A stretch of 32,024 nt of DNA from Treponema sp. (lineage in GTDB: Bacteria; Spirochaetota; Spirochaetia; Treponematales; Breznakiellaceae), in assembly GCA_031268385.1 (NCBI GenBank), contig JAIRXH010000006.1, forward strand, positions 1 through 32,024, in the 5' to 3' direction. The stretch's first letter is position 1, and each line of letters opens with the position of its first letter. The translations under genes were made by a program, and so were the position numbers. The notes beneath the pieces are model-generated. The model did no database searches. It was not told where the DNA came from and saw only the letters and a program-made list of their open reading frames with translations. This document shows positions 7,898 through 15,440 of this stretch, piece after piece.

Positions 7898-8770
7898 CTA
7901 TTTATATAAATCGAGGACTTCCTTCAGTTCCTGTAATTCTTGGGAGTTCAACGGCTGGAACGGTTTGCGGCATTGTCCGCAGGGAATCCCCTGTAATTCC
8001 AGTGCGGCTTTAACCCCTTTAAAGACTCCGATTTTTATAAGTACAGCAATAATCTTGTTAACTTCATCCTGGATTTTCAGGGCATTTTTCATGTCGTGGT
8101 TATTAAAGCAGTTCCTGATCTGGATAAATTTTTCAGCCATAAAACACATAGTGCTTCCAATTGCGGCCTTTGCGCCGGCCGCAATTGCGCTGAGAAAAAT
8201 TTCATCATGGCCTATAAAAAGAATTTTCTTTGGAAACCGGGATATTAATTTCTGTGCCAGAAATAAATCATAGGAGGTATATTTGACTCCAATAATCTTC
8301 CGGGATTTAAAAAATGTTACAAAATCTTCTTCTGAAAAATTTACTTTCGACATAGCCGGAACATTATATATAAGCATAGGTACTGATACGGTATTTGAAA
8401 TATCCACGTAATATTTATAGTATTCATGTATGGTATACTGATAATAGAAAGGCGGAACCGAAGAAATTGCGCTTACCCCCAGCTTGTCCGCATGTTTTGC
8501 CAGATCAATGCCCTGTTCTGTTGATAACATTCCAATATTGGCAATAATCTGGACTTTATCGCCTGCCGCTTTCATGGCTATTTCAAGAACGGTTTTTCTT
8601 TCTTCGGGGGACAAGAGGAAGGCTTCCGCCGTACTGCCGCCAACGTAAAAACCCGAAACGCCTTTTTCAAGGTTTATATGTATGATCTGTTCCATTGCCT
8701 TTGCGTTGATTTTCCCATTGCTGGTGAACGGGGTTATAAGCGCCGGATAGATACCTGAAAATTTCGTCAT
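7898..8770 (-). CDS. dihydrodipicolinate synthase/N-acetylneuraminate lyase family aldolase
   Basis: The 290-residue cytoplasmic class I aldolase has a TIM-barrel fold. The Schiff-base Lys163 is in GVKYTSYD and the catalytic Tyr135 in IYNVPAMS. The substrate loop reads GGSTAEAF (44-51), so the usual GSTGE glycine is replaced by alanine while Ser and Thr remain. The FYVGGST context is closer to N-acetylneuraminate lyase and 2-keto-3-deoxy sugar-acid aldolases than to DapA. With the dehydratase encoded divergently, the likely job is cleavage of a 2-keto-3-deoxy sugar acid to pyruvate plus an aldehyde; the exact substrate is unknown. AAGGAG lies 7 nt before the ATG. It is the first gene of the minus-strand unit with gntR. 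Confidence 0.88.
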   Translation of the reverse strand: MTKFSGIYPALITPFTSNGKINAKAMEQIIHINLEKGVSGFYVGGSTAEAFLLSPEERKTVLEIAMKAAGDKVQIIANIGMLSTEQGIDLAKHADKLGVSAISSVPPFYYQYTIHEYYKYYVDISNTVSVPMLIYNVPAMSKVNFSEEDFVTFFKSRKIIGVKYTSYDLFLAQKLISRFPKKILFIGHDEIFLSAIAAGAKAAIGSTMCFMAEKFIQIRNCFNNHDMKNALKIQDEVNKIIAVLIKIGVFKGVKAALELQGIPCGQCRKPFQPLNSQELQELKEVLDLYK

Positions 8771-8793
8771 AATTCACTCCTTGCTACAAGCAG

Positions 8794-8822
8794 ATCATAA
8801 CAGTTGTATGATAACTTGTCAA
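8794..8822 (-). promoter_or_regulatory. sigma-70 promoter for the aldolase gene, with operator in the spacer
   Basis: On the minus strand TTGACA (8822-8817), a 17-nt spacer and TATGAT (8799-8794) form a near-consensus promoter. The spacer holds the site TTGTATGATAA (8804-8814), 2 nt from the -35. The arrangement mirrors the promoter at 8916-8944: 14 bp (TGATAACTTGTCAA, 8809-8822) recur exactly inverted there. Confidence 0.8.
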
Positions 8823-8834
8823 ATAGAAAATATC

Positions 8835-8882
8835 ATACTATATGTAGTGGTATAATTTTGATATATACGCTATATATAGTAT
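8835..8882. repeat. AT-rich inverted repeat at the centre of the divergent region
   Basis: ATACTATATGTA (8835-8846) and TATATATAGTAT (8871-8882) are inverse copies with one mismatch. They sit between the two mirror-image promoters, so the whole region 8794-8944 is roughly symmetric. It may help loop formation or melting, or bind a further regulator. Confidence 0.5.
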
Positions 8883-8915
8883 AAAAAAATTTTTTAAGAA
8901 ATACGTGGAAATATA

Positions 8916-8944
8916 TTGACAAGTTATCAGACAACATATATAAT
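8916..8944 (+). promoter_or_regulatory. consensus sigma-70 promoter of the dehydratase-transporter operon, with operator
   Basis: TTGACA (8916-8921), a 17-nt spacer and TATAAT (8939-8944) match the consensus at every position. The spacer carries TTATCAGACAA (8924-8934), the inverse of TTGTCTGATAA, placed 2 nt from the -35 exactly as in the opposing promoter. A bound GntR dimer would block RNA polymerase, so strong expression would be expected only on derepression. Confidence 0.85.
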
Positions 8945-8980
8945 AATACCTAAAGTCATAGTTCAACTTGGAGGGAAGTG

Positions 8981-9061
8981 ATGAATCAAGCGGCCTTTTT
9001 CGTAAAACCAGGCAAAATTGGGCCTGCTGAAATGTCAAAATGTGGAGAAAATGAGGATTAA
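8981..9061 (+). pseudogene. 26-codon stub resembling the N-terminus of a zinc-dependent (MDR) dehydrogenase
   Basis: ATG at 8981 follows a strong GGAGGG (8970-8975) and opens a 26-codon frame that begins MNQAAFFVKPGKIGPAEM and stops with TAA at 9059-9061, one base before the next ATG. The opening resembles the first beta strands of sorbitol/idonate-type medium-chain dehydrogenases (pattern: short start, AA, hydrophobic, PGK-hydrophobic). The rest of such a protein is absent. I infer that a dehydrogenase gene was deleted, leaving its promoter, ribosome site and first codons fused to the enolase gene. It could instead be a genuine leader peptide, now coupling translation. Confidence 0.5.
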
Positions 9062-10171
9062 ATGAACATGAAGCATAAAATTGCCAAAGTCGATGTCCAT
9101 CTTGTTTCCTATCCAATAATTAAAAATTTTCAGGATGCCACAAGAAAAGTGGAGACTATTGGATACACAATTGTACGCCTTACTACGGACGACGGAATTG
9201 AGGGGTTTGGTGTCACCTATCATGAAGTAGGTGGGGAAGCTACAAAAGAATTGATTTTAAAAAACATGAACCCCAGGCTGATAGGCCGCGATCCTTTTGA
9301 AACGGAAGTTATCTGGCAGGATTTCTTTTGTTATTTGAGGGGCATAGGCAGAAAAGGCCTTATGTTCTGCGCTCTCAGTGCGGTTGATATTGCCCTGTGG
9401 GATTTAAAGGGAAAGATTTTGAATCAACCCCTGTATAAAATTTTAGGCGGAAGTAATAACAAGATCCCTGTATATGCCAGCGGAGGGTGGACTTCTTATT
9501 CCGATGAGGAATTGGTGGTTGAAGTTAAGGAGATGGTTGATAGCGGATACAATCTGGTAAAATTCAAGGTTGGGGTTGACTGTGGGCGGAATATAAACCG
9601 CGATGTATTGCGGGTAGAAAAAGTCAGAGATGCCGTTGGTCCTGATATAGGGATTATGCTTGATGCCAATAACTGCTGGGACGCCGCCACGGGAATTCAA
9701 TTCGCAAATAAAGTAAAACACTGTAATATCATATTTCTGGAAGAGCCGGTATTTGCTGATGATATTCCCGGATTATCAAGATTTAAAAAAGGAACGGATA
9801 TGCCTCTGGCTACCGGAGAGCACGAATATACCAAATATGGAGTAAGGGATCTTGTATTGTCCGAAGCTGCCGATGTTGTTCAGACGGACTGTACACGGAC
9901 AGGGGGCATTACGGAATCGCTGAAAATTGCCGCTATCACTCAGGCGTGGAATTTGAAATTCGCCCCTCATGCCATGGAAAATATCCATATTCATCTGGTA
10001 AGTGCGTGCTACAATGCCCTGTTTTTGGAAAGGCTGTTGATGTTTGAGGAGATCACTGCGCTTATTTACAGAGATTGTCCAGTTCCAGATAAAGGGTATA
10101 TGTATATTCCGGATAAACCGGGACTTGGTTTAACGCTTAATATGGATTTTATAAAAGAAAAAGAAGAGTAA
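9062..10171 (+). CDS. mandelate racemase/muconate lactonizing enzyme family protein (probable sugar-acid dehydratase)
   Basis: The 369-residue enolase-superfamily enzyme abstracts the proton alpha to a carboxylate with Mg2+ bound. It has the KxK pair in VKFKV (Lys167, Lys169), metal ligands Asp201 (MLDANN), Glu227 (FLEEP) and Glu253 (TGEHEY), and the Asp276/His303 dyad (QTDCTRTGG, APHAMEN). This is the mandelate-racemase subgroup pattern seen in galactonate, galactarate/talarate and related dehydratases. Product and substrate are inferred: a sugar acid dehydrated to a 2-keto-3-deoxy acid for the neighbouring aldolase. ATG 9062 has GAGG (9053-9056) at 5 nt; a second ATG lies at 9068. It is the first intact gene of the plus-strand operon. 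Confidence 0.88.
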   Translation: MNMKHKIAKVDVHLVSYPIIKNFQDATRKVETIGYTIVRLTTDDGIEGFGVTYHEVGGEATKELILKNMNPRLIGRDPFETEVIWQDFFCYLRGIGRKGLMFCALSAVDIALWDLKGKILNQPLYKILGGSNNKIPVYASGGWTSYSDEELVVEVKEMVDSGYNLVKFKVGVDCGRNINRDVLRVEKVRDAVGPDIGIMLDANNCWDAATGIQFANKVKHCNIIFLEEPVFADDIPGLSRFKKGTDMPLATGEHEYTKYGVRDLVLSEAADVVQTDCTRTGGITESLKIAAITQAWNLKFAPHAMENIHIHLVSACYNALFLERLLMFEEITALIYRDCPVPDKGYMYIPDKPGLGLTLNMDFIKEKEE

Positions 10172-10196
10172 AATTAAAGATTACAAGAGGCAGAAA

Positions 10197-11129
10197 ATGA
10201 AGACTTTAGAAAAAAACGGAAAAATGTTCAGTTTTAAGAAATTCACCCCTCTATATATAATGATGGTGCCAGGTATATTGTATTTTTTTATTAATAATTA
10301 TCTTCCGATGTTCGGGACAATGATAGCTTTTAAAGAAATTAATTTCTCAATGGGTTTTATCAAAAGCCCCTGGGTCGGATTTAAAAATTTCAGGTATTTA
10401 TTCGGTTCAAATAACGCCTTGATTATTACAAGAAACACAATTTTATATAATCTTGCCTTCATTATTTTCAATTTGATATGTGCGGTAACTTTGGCATTAT
10501 TGTTAAATGAGGTAAAAAATATCCGCTTCAAGAAATTTTTTCAAACAATAGTTTTGGTTCCGTATTTAATTTCCATGGTAATAGTGGGATATTTGGGATA
10601 TGCGTTCTTAAGCGGTGATGCAGGTATTATAAACAAATCTATTTTTCCTTATTTTGGCATTGAACCGGTCAACTGGTATAGTGAATTAAAATACTGGCCT
10701 TTTATCCTTATTTTTATCAATGTATGGAAGAATGCGGGTTATTTTTGCATTATTTATTATGCGGCCCTGCTGGGTTTGGACCCCAATATATATGAAGCGG
10801 CCACGATTGACGGGGCGAATAAAACGCAGCAGACATTCGGAATCACCATTCCGCTGATTAAACCTATAATAATAACCATGGTTATTCTGCAGATAGGTAA
10901 AATGTTTTATTCTGATTTCGGCCTGTTTTACCAGGTTCCGATGAATTCGGGGGTCTTGCTTCCCGTAACTAATGTTATTGATACGTATGTATACCGGGGA
11001 CTCATGCAGATGGGAGATGTCGGCATGTCTTCCGCGGCGGGATTTTACCAATCTATTGTAGGATTTTTTCTGGTTCTTTTAAGCAATCTGTATATACGCA
11101 AAATAAGTCCGGAAAATTCAATATTTTAG
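10197..11129 (+). CDS. carbohydrate ABC transporter permease, LplB type
   Basis: The 310-residue inner-membrane protein has about six hydrophobic helices and the EAA loop EAATIDGANKTQQTFGITIP near residue 200. The opening (PLYIMMVPGILYFFINNYLPMFG) and YLFGSNNALIITRNTILYN are typical of LplB-like CUT1 permeases of polysaccharide or oligosaccharide importers. AGAGG lies 6 nt before the ATG. It works with the next permease and the lipoprotein receptor. No ATPase gene is in the operon; families of this type commonly share an MsmX/MsmK-type ATPase encoded elsewhere. The coding sequence is markedly AT-rich compared with the pot genes. Confidence 0.9.
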   Translation: MKTLEKNGKMFSFKKFTPLYIMMVPGILYFFINNYLPMFGTMIAFKEINFSMGFIKSPWVGFKNFRYLFGSNNALIITRNTILYNLAFIIFNLICAVTLALLLNEVKNIRFKKFFQTIVLVPYLISMVIVGYLGYAFLSGDAGIINKSIFPYFGIEPVNWYSELKYWPFILIFINVWKNAGYFCIIYYAALLGLDPNIYEAATIDGANKTQQTFGITIPLIKPIIITMVILQIGKMFYSDFGLFYQVPMNSGVLLPVTNVIDTYVYRGLMQMGDVGMSSAAGFYQSIVGFFLVLLSNLYIRKISPENSIF

Positions 11130-11142
11130 CGGGGGATTTGAA

Positions 11143-12036
11143 ATGTACAAAGATGAAAGAAAAAATCAGGTTTTTCTCTATATAATCTTTATTATTATCT
11201 GCATAGCCTCATTGCTGCCGTTCTTTCTTCTCGTAATTACATCATTTTCCGATGAAGAGACTGTTATAAGGCAGGGATATTCTTTTATACCGAAAAAATT
11301 CAGTTTAAGAGCCTATCAATATCTATACAAAGAATTAAACAGAATTATCAGATCCTATTGTATATCCATAATAACAACCGCCACGGGAACGTCTCTGGGT
11401 TTATTTGTGCTCTCTTTAACGGCCTATCCGTTGTCAAGAACGGAACTTCCGGGAAGAAAATATTTGTCTTTTTATATTTTGTTTACACTATTGTTTAACA
11501 GCGGGCTTGTGCCGACCTATCTTATTTATACCAATATATTCCATCTGAAAAACACAATTTGGGGATTGATAATTCCCTGGCTGTTTCTGAATGGTTTTAA
11601 CGTGTTAATTGCCAGAACTTTTTTCCAGAGCCAAATTCCATCTTCTCTAATTGAAGCGGCGGTAATTGACGGCGCCGGTGAATTTGCCATCTATCTTAAA
11701 ATTATTCTCCCATTATCCGTACCGGTTCTGTCAACAATGGGATTAATTTATTTAATTTCTTACTGGAATGACTGGTATAATGGCTTGATATTTATTACCA
11801 ATCCGCAGTATTACAGCCTTCAGAATCTGCTTAACAGAATATTATTAAACGTCCAGTTTCTACAGGCCAATCCGAATGTTCCCCAGGCGGCGGCGGAAAG
11901 TCTGGTGAATAACATTCCATTGCAGACAGTACGGATGGCGCTGGCGGCCTTGGGGGCAATGCCATTGCTTTTGATTTATCCATTTTTCCAGAATTATCTG
12001 GTTAAAGGACTGACTGTGGGGGCGTTAAAGGGGTAA
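11143..12036 (+). CDS. carbohydrate ABC transporter permease, YtcP/LplC type
   Basis: The 297-residue inner-membrane permease is the partner of the preceding one. The first helix is around 10-32, the segment RQGYSFIPKKFSLRAYQYL is typical of the LplC/YtcP group, and the EAA loop is EAAVIDGAGEFAIYLKIILP near residue 180. It ends with the family's short basic or polar tail (YLVKGLTVGALKG). The gene starts 13 nt after the previous stop, with GGGG just upstream of the ATG. Co-transcription with 9062-13564 is clear from orientation and spacing. Confidence 0.9.
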   Translation: MYKDERKNQVFLYIIFIIICIASLLPFFLLVITSFSDEETVIRQGYSFIPKKFSLRAYQYLYKELNRIIRSYCISIITTATGTSLGLFVLSLTAYPLSRTELPGRKYLSFYILFTLLFNSGLVPTYLIYTNIFHLKNTIWGLIIPWLFLNGFNVLIARTFFQSQIPSSLIEAAVIDGAGEFAIYLKIILPLSVPVLSTMGLIYLISYWNDWYNGLIFITNPQYYSLQNLLNRILLNVQFLQANPNVPQAAAESLVNNIPLQTVRMALAALGAMPLLLIYPFFQNYLVKGLTVGALKG

Positions 12037-12048
12037 TTGTTTTTTGTA

Positions 12049-12068
12049 ATTAAAGCCTTGGCTTTAAT
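12049..12068 (+). other. intercistronic hairpin between permease and binding-protein genes
   Basis: ATTAAAGCC (12049-12057) is the exact inverse of GGCTTTAAT (12060-12068), with a very short loop, after a T-run. There is no T-run downstream, so it is unlikely to terminate. Hairpins here often protect the abundant binding-protein mRNA from 3'-5' decay. Confidence 0.45.
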
Positions 12069-12091
12069 ATATTGCGTGGAAGGAGACTTGT

Positions 12092-13564
12092 ATGAAAAAG
12101 ACCGGGTTGTGTGTTGTATTGTCTTTGGCAGTTTTGTTTATACTGGCATGGGCAGGGTGTAAACAGGAGCAGATCGGGGCGCCCGTTGAATTGAAAGTGG
12201 CGACTATCACCATAGGCGGTGATTTTTCAGATTTTTCAAGAATTCAGGGCAAGGTAAACGAAATAGTTAAAAAGAAAATTAACGCGACTGTGAATTATCA
12301 GCTTATAAGTGAAACAAACTATGCCGAGCAGATATTGCTGATGGTATCCAGCGGCGAACAGCTTGATCTTATGATATCCGCCGATTGGTTAAGATATTTT
12401 GATCAAATTAGAACCGGACAGTTAATGGATATGGAGCCTTATTTAAAATATTGCCCCGGTGCGGTTGAGGCGGTTGGCATGGATAGAATAGATTCCGTCA
12501 GATTTGATAATAAAATTTACGGAATCCCCACAACCAGGGATCTTGCACAAAATAGCGGGTACGCTGTCTTAAAGGATATAGCCGTAAAATACGGACTGGA
12601 TAAGGCAAATATAAAGAACCTTGAAGATTTAACGCCTTATTTTGAGAAAATAGTACAGGGGGAAAGGCTGCCCTGTTGGTCCTATGATACTCCTGGTTCG
12701 CCAAGTTTGGGTATTTATTATGACGCATTGTGCGATGACTTGGGCGATAGGAACGGCGTACTGATGGGAATGAAAGGAAGAAAAGTGGAAAATCTTTATG
12801 CAACCCAGGAGTATAAAAAAACCGCCGAAATAGTTTATGAATGGAATAGAATGGGAGCTATTCCAAAAGATCTTTCTACTTTGACATTCCGGCCCGAATC
12901 AATGGTAAAATCGGGCGCCCTTTTGGGTTATGAGGCAAAATTAAAGCCGGGATACGCCGAAAAGACATTTATCAATATTGGAAAAGAAATGTTGATTATT
13001 GAACTGTCCGAGCCAAGGGCCAGGACTGGAAATATTGTGGTTATGAATTACAGCCTGCCGATTATATGCAAACATCCGGAAAAAGCGGCTGAATACTTGA
13101 ATTTACTTTACAGCGATCCTGACGTAGTAAATCTGGTTACTTATGGCGAAGAAGGGATAGATTATGTGCTTGACAGTGAAGGCATTGCACAATTTCCTCC
13201 GGGTGTTACTCCGGATAATGCAAAATACAATCCAGGATGGGGATGGCTGGTCGGTAATCAATATCTTTCGCATCCTTTTGCGCCGGATACAAAAGACATA
13301 TGGAGCCGTTTAAAGGCATTTAATGATGAAGCGGTAGAATCAGACGCCTTCGGTTTTATGTGGAATCCTGGTCCCGTTTCGGCTGAAATTGTCGCTGTCG
13401 AAAATGTAAAACGCCAGTACATAAACGCTATTGGGAACGGAGAGGTTGATCCTAATGATATAATTCCTAAATTTTTAAGAGATCTTGAAAATGCGGGAAT
13501 GAATAAAATAATAGACGAAAAACAAAAACAGCTTGATGCGTGGTTTGCGGCCAAAAAAATATAA
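12092..13564 (+). CDS. carbohydrate ABC transporter substrate-binding lipoprotein (LplA-like)
   Basis: The 490-residue receptor is exported and probably lipid-anchored. The N-terminus MKKTGLCVVLSLAVLFILAW is a signal peptide ending in AWAGC, with Cys23 as the candidate lipidation site; the lipobox is loose, as is common in spirochaetes. The extracellular solute-binding family 1 fold is suggested by the MVSSGEQLDLMISADWL segment near residue 85. The C-terminal block (DAFGFMWNPGPVSAEIVAVE) matches the DUF3502-type tail of LplA-like proteins. AAGGAGA lies before the ATG. It is the last gene of the island operon and is followed by a strong terminator. Its ligand is inferred to be the sugar or sugar acid processed by the divergent enzymes. 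Confidence 0.87.
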   Translation: MKKTGLCVVLSLAVLFILAWAGCKQEQIGAPVELKVATITIGGDFSDFSRIQGKVNEIVKKKINATVNYQLISETNYAEQILLMVSSGEQLDLMISADWLRYFDQIRTGQLMDMEPYLKYCPGAVEAVGMDRIDSVRFDNKIYGIPTTRDLAQNSGYAVLKDIAVKYGLDKANIKNLEDLTPYFEKIVQGERLPCWSYDTPGSPSLGIYYDALCDDLGDRNGVLMGMKGRKVENLYATQEYKKTAEIVYEWNRMGAIPKDLSTLTFRPESMVKSGALLGYEAKLKPGYAEKTFINIGKEMLIIELSEPRARTGNIVVMNYSLPIICKHPEKAAEYLNLLYSDPDVVNLVTYGEEGIDYVLDSEGIAQFPPGVTPDNAKYNPGWGWLVGNQYLSHPFAPDTKDIWSRLKAFNDEAVESDAFGFMWNPGPVSAEIVAVENVKRQYINAIGNGEVDPNDIIPKFLRDLENAGMNKIIDEKQKQLDAWFAAKKI

Positions 13565-13570
13565 ATATTG

Positions 13571-13608
13571 AGCCGGTTACAAAATTGGTTATTTTGTAAC
13601 CGGCTTTT
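13571..13608 (+). terminator. strong intrinsic terminator of the island operon
   Basis: A perfect 15-bp stem (13571-13585 with 13591-13605) with loop TGGTT is followed by TTTT. It begins 6 nt after the binding-protein stop. It also marks the point where composition turns GC-richer again. Confidence 0.88.
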
Positions 13609-13641
13609 GCGGTTTTTCGCCCTTCGGGCTGCAAAACCGCA
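13608..13641. repeat. second hairpin, related in style to the dispersed palindromes
   Basis: TGCGGTTTT (13608-13616) pairs with AAAACCGCA (13633-13641), and inside it GCCC (13619-13622) pairs with GGGC (13626-13629) around a TTC loop. It directly abuts the terminator. The stem composition (GCGG plus T-run) recalls the stems at 30819-30843 and 30865-30927, but there is no shared core. Confidence 0.6.
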
Positions 13642-13689
13642 GTTTTCACAGGTTGCAATTCCAGAATCTGACTGTACGGAGGCGGCATA

Positions 13690-14616
13690 ATGGCTCTGAA
13701 AGAAATCAGTTTCTCTTCATATAATCAACGGGATACGGTGAAAGGCTGGGCTTATTCCCCTCTTCGAAAAGCCAGGGCTGTAGTTCAGATTGTTCACGGC
13801 CTGGGAGAGCACTCGCGGCGTTATCTGCACATGATCCTAAAAATGAATGAAGCGGGTTTTGCGGTATACGCCGATGACCATACGGGCCACGGCAAGACCG
13901 CCATGGATTCCGGCATTTGGGGAGATTATGGCGACCGTGGTTTTATGACGACCATAGAGGATGAAAAAACGCTGTATGAAATATCCGCGAAAGATTACCC
14001 ATCCCTTCCCCATATCATGTTCGGCCACAGTTGGGGATCCATGATTGCCCGTGGTTTCGCTGCCAGCTACGGAAGTCTCTTAAAAGGTATGGTTGTTTGT
14101 GGTACCTGCGGCAGGGAAACCGCGGCGGCGTTTTTAAAAGAACTCAAAGCCCTTGTTGACGCGGGCAAAGGTGAAGAACGGGAGCCGGATTATCCGAAAA
14201 TAATGACCGCCAGATGGAGTGACCGTTACGAAGACACTCATGGTTTCAATGATTATGCATCTTCGGACCCCGATATTGTTGCGGAAGGCCGCCTGGATCC
14301 TTTTAACAACCATTACTCCGCACCGACGATCCGGGCCACTTACGACCTTGCCTGTTTGGCGGAGTACATCACTGGCCTTCCGTGGGCGGAGAAGGTTCCG
14401 AAAACTCTGAAGGTCTACAATATAGCCGGAGATCAAGACCCCAACGGGAGCTATGGTGAAGGTGTTTACGCTGTCAGTAACTGGCTTGCTCAGACCGGAC
14501 ACAAGGTAACAACAAAACTTTACTCGGGTCATCGTCACTCGTTTTTCGATGACCGGGACATTCGGGAGGAAGTGATAGACGGGATCATTGATTTTATTAA
14601 CAGTTTGTGTGAATGA
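13690..14616 (+). CDS. alpha/beta hydrolase (monoacylglycerol lipase/lysophospholipase-like)
   Basis: The 308-residue serine hydrolase has no signal peptide, so it is probably cytoplasmic. The oxyanion region is HGLGEHSRRY, the nucleophile elbow is GHSWGS with Ser114, the acid is in AGDQDPNG (Asp248 or Asp250), and the catalytic His is in SGHRHSFF (His283). These are the marks of the Hydrolase_4 (lysophospholipase L2-like) family. A lid-like region spans about 145-235. GGAGG (13678-13682) lies 7 nt before the ATG. It stands alone on the plus strand between terminators. The natural substrate cannot be read from sequence; acylglycerol or other lipid esters are the family default. Confidence 0.86.
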   Translation: MALKEISFSSYNQRDTVKGWAYSPLRKARAVVQIVHGLGEHSRRYLHMILKMNEAGFAVYADDHTGHGKTAMDSGIWGDYGDRGFMTTIEDEKTLYEISAKDYPSLPHIMFGHSWGSMIARGFAASYGSLLKGMVVCGTCGRETAAAFLKELKALVDAGKGEEREPDYPKIMTARWSDRYEDTHGFNDYASSDPDIVAEGRLDPFNNHYSAPTIRATYDLACLAEYITGLPWAEKVPKTLKVYNIAGDQDPNGSYGEGVYAVSNWLAQTGHKVTTKLYSGHRHSFFDDRDIREEVIDGIIDFINSLCE

Positions 14617-14852
14617 AATATTATATTCAAAAAATATCCGGGATAAACATTATCCCGGTGTGCTTGTCTGCGTACTTAATGCCCCCAAGGGCTTTTGCCT
14701 TGTCTTCCTACCTTTCGGCATTGCCGCAAGTAATTGTTTAAAACTTGCTTTTCCCCTCTCGTTTTCTGAGTTTATCCCATAGGAAGTTCTGCCAGGTTTT
14801 TCGGAGACTCCCTAAAGCGGCCCTGATTGGTCACACGTTAATCAGCGCTGCC
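14617..14852. other. gene-free stretch transcribed as 3' region from the minus strand
   Basis: No convincing gene is seen. On the minus strand an open stretch of about 50 codons (14812 to 14645) ends in a stop inside the terminator stem but has no suitable start. The plus-strand frame at 14588-14782 overlaps the hydrolase end and has no ribosome site. The stretch may be the decayed end of a lost gene. Confidence 0.4.
14625..14658 (-). terminator. intrinsic terminator for the minus-strand esterase operon
   Basis: CCGGGATAA (14638-14646) pairs perfectly with TTATCCCGG (14650-14658). On the minus strand the stem is followed by ATATTTTTTG, a good U-tract. It lies about 195 nt after the stop of the gene at 14853, and on the plus strand just after the hydrolase stop, so it may serve the hydrolase weakly too. 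Confidence 0.7.
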
Positions 14853-14855
14853 CTA
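14817..14855 (-). repeat. stop-codon palindrome, copy 1 (degenerate)
   Basis: Read with the gene it begins TAGGGCAGCGCTGATT, where TAG is the stop of the 14853-15431 gene, and continues to an imperfect inverse arm (CCAATCAGGGCC). It matches the copies at 18965-19005, 24278-24303 and 26778-26816. Confidence 0.65.
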
Positions 14856-15431
14856 ATTTTCCATGGCAATTGCCGCGTCTATTTTTGACCTGAATTCCTT
14901 TTCGTTTATTTCATTTCTGATGTAATCGGTGATGAGGAGCCGCACCACCGGGGGAAAACTTTCCCAGTACCGCTTGGGCCACGCGCCCAGTTCGCCTCGG
15001 AGTTCCTTTTCTTCCGTTTTGTTCATGGTTCCCCGCGAGAACGAAACAAACTGATCTATCATTGATGAAAGCGCCGCGGGCGGCAGGGAAAGGCCGGTAT
15101 CCGTTGTTACGCCGTCCCCGGCCCTGACGCCGGGAATCCAGCCGGCGACAAGTTCATCGATCTGCTCATCGGCAAGTTCCGGGGCTTCCTGCCTCAGTAT
15201 TCGCACCGCCATGGAACGCACCGTTTCCCGCAGTCCTTCGATGCTGGCCCCGATGTTGATCTGTCCCGATATTTCGCGGGCCATCCGTTTGGGATCGGGA
15301 ACGGCGAGGGAAGCGCCGAAAAGGGCAAGCTGCCGGCGGCGGCGCACTACCGCTTCGGCCACCGCGTCTATGGCGCCTTCGTCACAGCGGTTAAGAATGT
15401 AATCGAGTGTTTTTACGAGTTCCCTGTCCAC
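14853..15431 (-). CDS. hypothetical protein, helical
   Basis: This 192-residue protein is not recognised. It has no signal peptide or membrane segment and reads as mostly amphipathic helix, charged at the start (MDRELVKTLDYILNRCDEG) and with a run VVRRRRQLALFG near residue 28. The start is GTG at 15431, preceded by AGGGAG at 5 nt, and it lies 9 nt after the esterase stop, so the two are one operon. The stop codon is inside a palindromic repeat. It may be a partner or regulator of the esterase, but nothing in the sequence shows this. Confidence 0.75.
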   Translation of the reverse strand: MDRELVKTLDYILNRCDEGAIDAVAEAVVRRRRQLALFGASLAVPDPKRMAREISGQINIGASIEGLRETVRSMAVRILRQEAPELADEQIDELVAGWIPGVRAGDGVTTDTGLSLPPAALSSMIDQFVSFSRGTMNKTEEKELRGELGAWPKRYWESFPPVVRLLITDYIRNEINEKEFRSKIDAAIAMEN

Positions 15432-15440
15432 AGGCGCTCC

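Noticed and set aside
14588-14782. 64-codon plus-strand open frame after the hydrolase
   Set aside because: It starts inside the hydrolase gene, has no ribosome site and crosses the terminator stem.
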